Below the pieces are notes generated by a model. That model had not been told where the DNA came from and did not search any database. It was given only the letters and a program-made list of their open reading frames with translations. A DNA stretch of 64,000 nt from Bacillus sp. Bos-x628 (lineage in GTDB: Bacteria > Bacillota > Bacilli > Bacillales > Bacillaceae): assembly GCF_040500475.1 (NCBI RefSeq), contig NZ_CP159358.1:1922001-1986000 (forward strand), in the 5' to 3' direction. This document shows positions 61,826 to 64,000 of this stretch, piece after piece. How positions within the stretch are numbered: the stretch's first letter is position 1; the number at the start of each line of letters is the position of its first letter. The translations under genes were made by a program, and so were the position numbers.

Positions 61826-61854
61826 ATATTACCATATGAAAGGTGTCGAAGTAA
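61826..61854 (-). promoter_or_regulatory. Predicted skf promoter
   Basis: On the minus strand an extended -10, TGGTAATAT, has a poor -35 (TTACTT) at 17 bp, typical of an activated promoter. A Spo0A box overlaps the -35 region. About 60 bp before the skfA start. Confidence 0.6.
61844..61850 (+). promoter_or_regulatory. Spo0A box at the skf promoter
   Basis: TGTCGAA is an exact 0A box (TTCGACA on the transcribed strand), placed adjacent to and overlapping the -35. In B. subtilis skf is switched on by low levels of phosphorylated Spo0A, so position and motif agree. Confidence 0.65.
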
Positions 61855-61931
61855 GGGGAATTTTGCTATTAATTCTAAAAAAATACTTATTAGGAAAAAT
61901 ATATAAATGGTAATGAGAGATTGAACAAATA

Positions 61932-61966
61932 AAAAAGATTGGACAGCAATATCCAATCTTTTCGTC
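61932..61966. terminator. Terminator upstream of the skf promoter
   Basis: AAAAAGATTGGA and TCCAATCTTTT pair perfectly around an eight-base loop. It stops transcription entering skf from the right, and no intact gene on that side uses it. Confidence 0.8.
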
Positions 61967-62022
61967 TCAGCTTTTCTCTATATGGTGGTTTTGAAACAAT
62001 CCTCATTAGAAAGAATGTGATA

Positions 62023-62231
62023 TTAATACTCAATTAGATTTATCAATATTGTTTTTTTATCGTAAGTAATATTCTTTATCACCCCAATTGCATTGGGTAC
62101 TGTAAGATTATTTCCCTTTAAGCTCTTGATCTTAAATTTTTCGTCTAATGCAATTTTTGCTAAATCTACTTCCAGTGCTTCCCGATTCTCTTTAATTCAT
62201 TTATTTACTTTAAATGATCTTTTTTCGCCAT
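62023..62231 (-). pseudogene. Short frameshifted ORF, unknown
   Basis: ATG 62231 with AAAGGGGTG upstream gives MAKKDHLK, a TAA, then a frameshift into NREALEVDLAKIALDEKF and GVIKNITYDKKTILINLIEY to the end. The 209-bp span is not a multiple of three. A small decayed gene of unknown family. Confidence 0.45.
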
Positions 62232-62275
62232 AAAAACACCCCTTTAGACAATCATATCCAAAGGGGTAAAACGGT

Positions 62276-62443
62276 ACAACTTTATTTCTAATCTAGTTGA
62301 AAAGTGACAATAAAGTTATTTAATTTTAAAACCTCAAACAAGCATAACCTCGTTATAAATTTAGGACAGGGGAAAATAAAGTTGTTTAATTTTTAATAGA
62401 AGATACTTCACTGTACTAAGAATACAACAATAAAGTTGTTTAA
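62276..62443. repeat. Cluster of AATAAAGTTGT-like repeats
   Basis: AATAAAGTTATTTAA (62309), AATAAAGTTGTTTAA (62375) and AATAAAGTTGTTTAA (62429) are direct repeats, and ACAACTTTATT at about 62277 is an inverted copy. Spacing is 66 and 54 bp. No gene is open across them. Possibly regulator sites of a lost gene or an iteron-like array. Confidence 0.45.
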
Positions 62444-62512
62444 ATCTATAAGTTGCTCCATAATGAATAATCTACTGTTTAACAATCTTTTTTATAAAAT
62501 ATAAGGGTTATT

Positions 62513-62655
62513 TTAGTTCAATTTCTTACAAACACCTGTTTTGATATAGCCACCCATTTCATATAGATAACAATTACGTTCCTCTTCTAAAATTGTAACT
62601 AATCCCCAATTAGTAGCTTTAATAATAATTTTCTCAACTGAAATAATAGCTCTGA
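62513..62655 (-). other. Start-less short open frame
   Basis: A frame without a start codon encodes VEKIIIKATNWGLVTILEEE then RNCYLYEMGGYIKTGVCKK before TAA at 62515. Composition looks coding, so it is probably the end of a lost gene. Not recognised. Confidence 0.3.
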
Positions 62656-62656
62656 G

Positions 62657-63050
62657 CTATACCTTTACTTTGGTGGCATCATCAATAAATAAGACAAGGT
62701 ACACCTGCTTATTCTTCCTGTTGGGACCGATCGGAAGAAAAGGCCCATACTTTATATCCGATTGCCAAAGACTATTGCCGAAGCGTTTCTGAAACCTGGG
62801 GGCAAGCTGTGCCAAAGCTGGTATACATTCGCATTTGGTGGAACTGTAGCCTCGTTCGGTCAGTTTCTCCTGTAATGTGTTCCGTTTCAAGTGTCCGGGC
62901 TGTGCTTTTCCTTCCCACTCCAAAATCTGAATGGTTTGGCTTACACTTCGACCCAGCACTTCTCTTCTTAGAAGAATGGCTTCTTCCAATAGGTGAAGAG
63001 GTACAGCCTTCTTTATCTGTTTCACGGTTTTACTTTTGGGTTTTAGCCCC
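62657..63050 (-). pseudogene. Remnant of a DDE transposase/integrase (IS relic)
   Basis: The frame (GLKPKSKTVKQIKK... onwards) encodes LLEEAILLRREVLGRSVSQT and FGNSLWQSDIKYGPFLPIGP then QVYLVLFIDDAT, the start of an rve/DDE integrase-type transposase core with the first catalytic Asp (QSD) and the FIDDAT strand. It stops after about 120 residues and upstream is cut by a TAG; about one third of the gene remains. No terminal inverted repeats were found. Confidence 0.75.
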
Positions 63051-63160
63051 TAGCATCCTTCAGCTGTTCTGTCATTATTTATAAGGTGCATTTCATAATA
63101 ATTATTTGCCTGAAGTTTCAATAATAAAAGGTTTTATTAGACTCGTAATACCTATATGCT

Positions 63161-63715
63161 TTACTTACTGAATTTTTCTGTATAATGTATTAACTGGTCT
63201 GTAAAAGCAGCAATCCTCTTATGAATATCACCTGAATTAATTACATAAGTATCACCTTGCATAATAAAATCACTGTTACAGGTGGAAATTTGCATTGGAA
63301 TTGCTAATCCTAATAATCCCCTAACGACAATTCGTAAGTGGTCTAAAGGCTGAGTGCTTCGTAATCCTCCGCCGTTGGCTACAATACCAATTGGCTTATT
63401 CATCAAAATATCCATATTTAATATATCGAGTGCATTTTTTAAAACTCCTGAATAGGAATTATGATAATTTGGAGACCCGATAACTAATGAGTCGGCATCT
63501 GTAGCTAGCTTCACAAATTCTTTTACTATAGAACTTGGGTGTTGTCCTGGAGAATGATGAAATTTGGGATCAACAAAAGGAAGGGGTTGTTTTTGTAAAT
63601 CCCACACAGTTATTTCACATCCTTTTTTTTGCAATTGCGAACCTATTTCTGTAACTAATGCAGTGGTATGTGCAGGTTTGGCTGGGCTCCCAGATATTAA
63701 AAAAACTTTTAACAT
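63161..63715 (-). CDS. NADPH-dependent FMN reductase family protein
   Basis: A 184-residue flavodoxin-like reductase. VFLISGSPAKPAHTTALV is the FMN phosphate-binding loop, and DSLVIGSPNYHNSYSGVLKNALD the family motif that holds the flavin ring. ATG 63715 has GAGG eight bases upstream; the frame opens six codons earlier without one. It resembles SsuE/chromate or azo reductases; physiological acceptor unknown. It is 24 bp after the MFS gene on the same strand, so probably one operon. Confidence 0.85.
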   Translation of the reverse strand: MLKVFLISGSPAKPAHTTALVTEIGSQLQKKGCEITVWDLQKQPLPFVDPKFHHSPGQHPSSIVKEFVKLATDADSLVIGSPNYHNSYSGVLKNALDILNMDILMNKPIGIVANGGGLRSTQPLDHLRIVVRGLLGLAIPMQISTCNSDFIMQGDTYVINSGDIHKRIAAFTDQLIHYTEKFSK

Positions 63716-63739
63716 GATAAATACCTCTTTCATATAAAA

Positions 63740-64000
63740 TTAATAACTTGATGACTGATAAGCTATCTCTGTTGTATCCGATTTACTTATGCTTCTATAC
63801 CATAAGTATGAAAACAAACCAGTGGTTATTAAAACGTAAATAGTTATAAATGTAAAAGATATAAATAAGGAAAATGCAGATAATATACCTCCGACGATTA
63901 AATACGCAAATGCATCTGCGATATTCCCTATACTAGATCTTACTGCCATTACTTTTCCTAACATATTATTCGGAGTTCTCAACTGTAATAATGTAGTCAT
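63740..64000 (-). CDS. MFS transporter, C-terminal end (cut by window edge)
   Basis: The visible 86 residues are the last third of a major-facilitator protein: LLQLRTPNNMLGKVMAVRSSIG corresponds to the loop before helix 11 in the macrolide/multidrug group (often MPDHMLGRVMS-like), followed by two hydrophobic helices and a hydrophilic tail ending in YQSSSY. The gene begins outside the window. Start at the edge is not real. Confidence 0.8.
   Translation of the reverse strand: MTTLLQLRTPNNMLGKVMAVRSSIGNIADAFAYLIVGGILSAFSLFISFTFITIYVLITTGLFSYLWYRSISKSDTTEIAYQSSSY

Noticed and set aside
62809-63084. Plus-strand frame over the IS relic
   Set aside because: Antisense to the transposase remnant, no ribosome binding site.
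1-64000. tRNA, rRNA or CRISPR arrays
   Set aside because: None found: no regularly spaced identical repeats, no cloverleaf ending in CCA, no rRNA-like conserved blocks by eye.

Overview
This window is chromosomal DNA from a low-G+C, spore-forming Firmicute, almost certainly the Bacillus pumilus group (pumilus/safensis/altitudinis). The reasons are the Bacillus-type AGGAGG ribosome binding sites with many TTG/GTG starts, the cortex-lytic enzyme gene cwlJ, and gene content resembling B. subtilis (ter/yce cluster, ycdA, yccK, yccF, glnK-glnL/glsA-glnT, mmuM-mmuP, wprA, pbuE with an adenine riboswitch, glpT-glpQ, ytnA and a complete skf operon). Species identity is inferred from memory of these proteins; no search was run.

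Region by region. 1-7 kb: a minus-strand stress cluster with three TerD proteins, TerC, an HpcH/citrate-lyase-like aldolase, a PRTase-TRSP protein, a StiP/PRTase-like protein and a HAD phosphatase cut by the left edge, headed by an ECF sigma (SigW-like) promoter. 7-16 kb: an acyltransferase, cwlJ, ycdA, yccK, yccF and the glutamine two-component system glnL/glnK. 16-19 kb: glsA-glnT with GlnL-type repeats and a perfect cre site. 19-35 kb: metabolic genes and transporters (hydrolase, permeases, acyl-CoA ligase, alcohol dehydrogenase, amidase, a subtilase, Bcr/CflA efflux pump, YitT protein, mmuM-mmuP). 35-51 kb: wprA, transporters, two MarR regulators in the window as a whole (one here), a MaoC hydratase behind a FadR-like operator, pbuE with its adenine riboswitch, a TauE exporter, glpT-glpQ and ytnA. 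51.7-64 kb: an AT-rich accessory segment containing broken genes (ABC ATPase, GntR, DUF418, small membrane ORF, IS relic), a two-gene insert, and the sporulation killing factor operon skfABCEFGH on the minus strand.

The most notable system is skf. The 55-codon precursor gene skfA (61598-61765) is short and easily missed. It precedes the radical-SAM thioether maturase SkfB, the CPBP membrane protease SkfC, the ABC exporter SkfE/SkfF, the HEAT-like SkfG and the thioredoxin-like SkfH. The residues used for the head-to-tail cycle, the disulfide and the Cys-to-Met thioether are all conserved, and a Spo0A box overlaps the -35 of a plausible promoter. In B. subtilis this system lets early sporulating cells kill siblings.

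Other structure worth attention: a ~180-bp dispersed repeat in inverse orientation after ycdA and after wprA, each copy supplying the gene's terminator; numerous decayed genes, several interrupted only by TGA codons; and a DUF418 gene split by a ~1.9-kb insert near a short direct repeat. No rRNA, tRNA or CRISPR array was seen.
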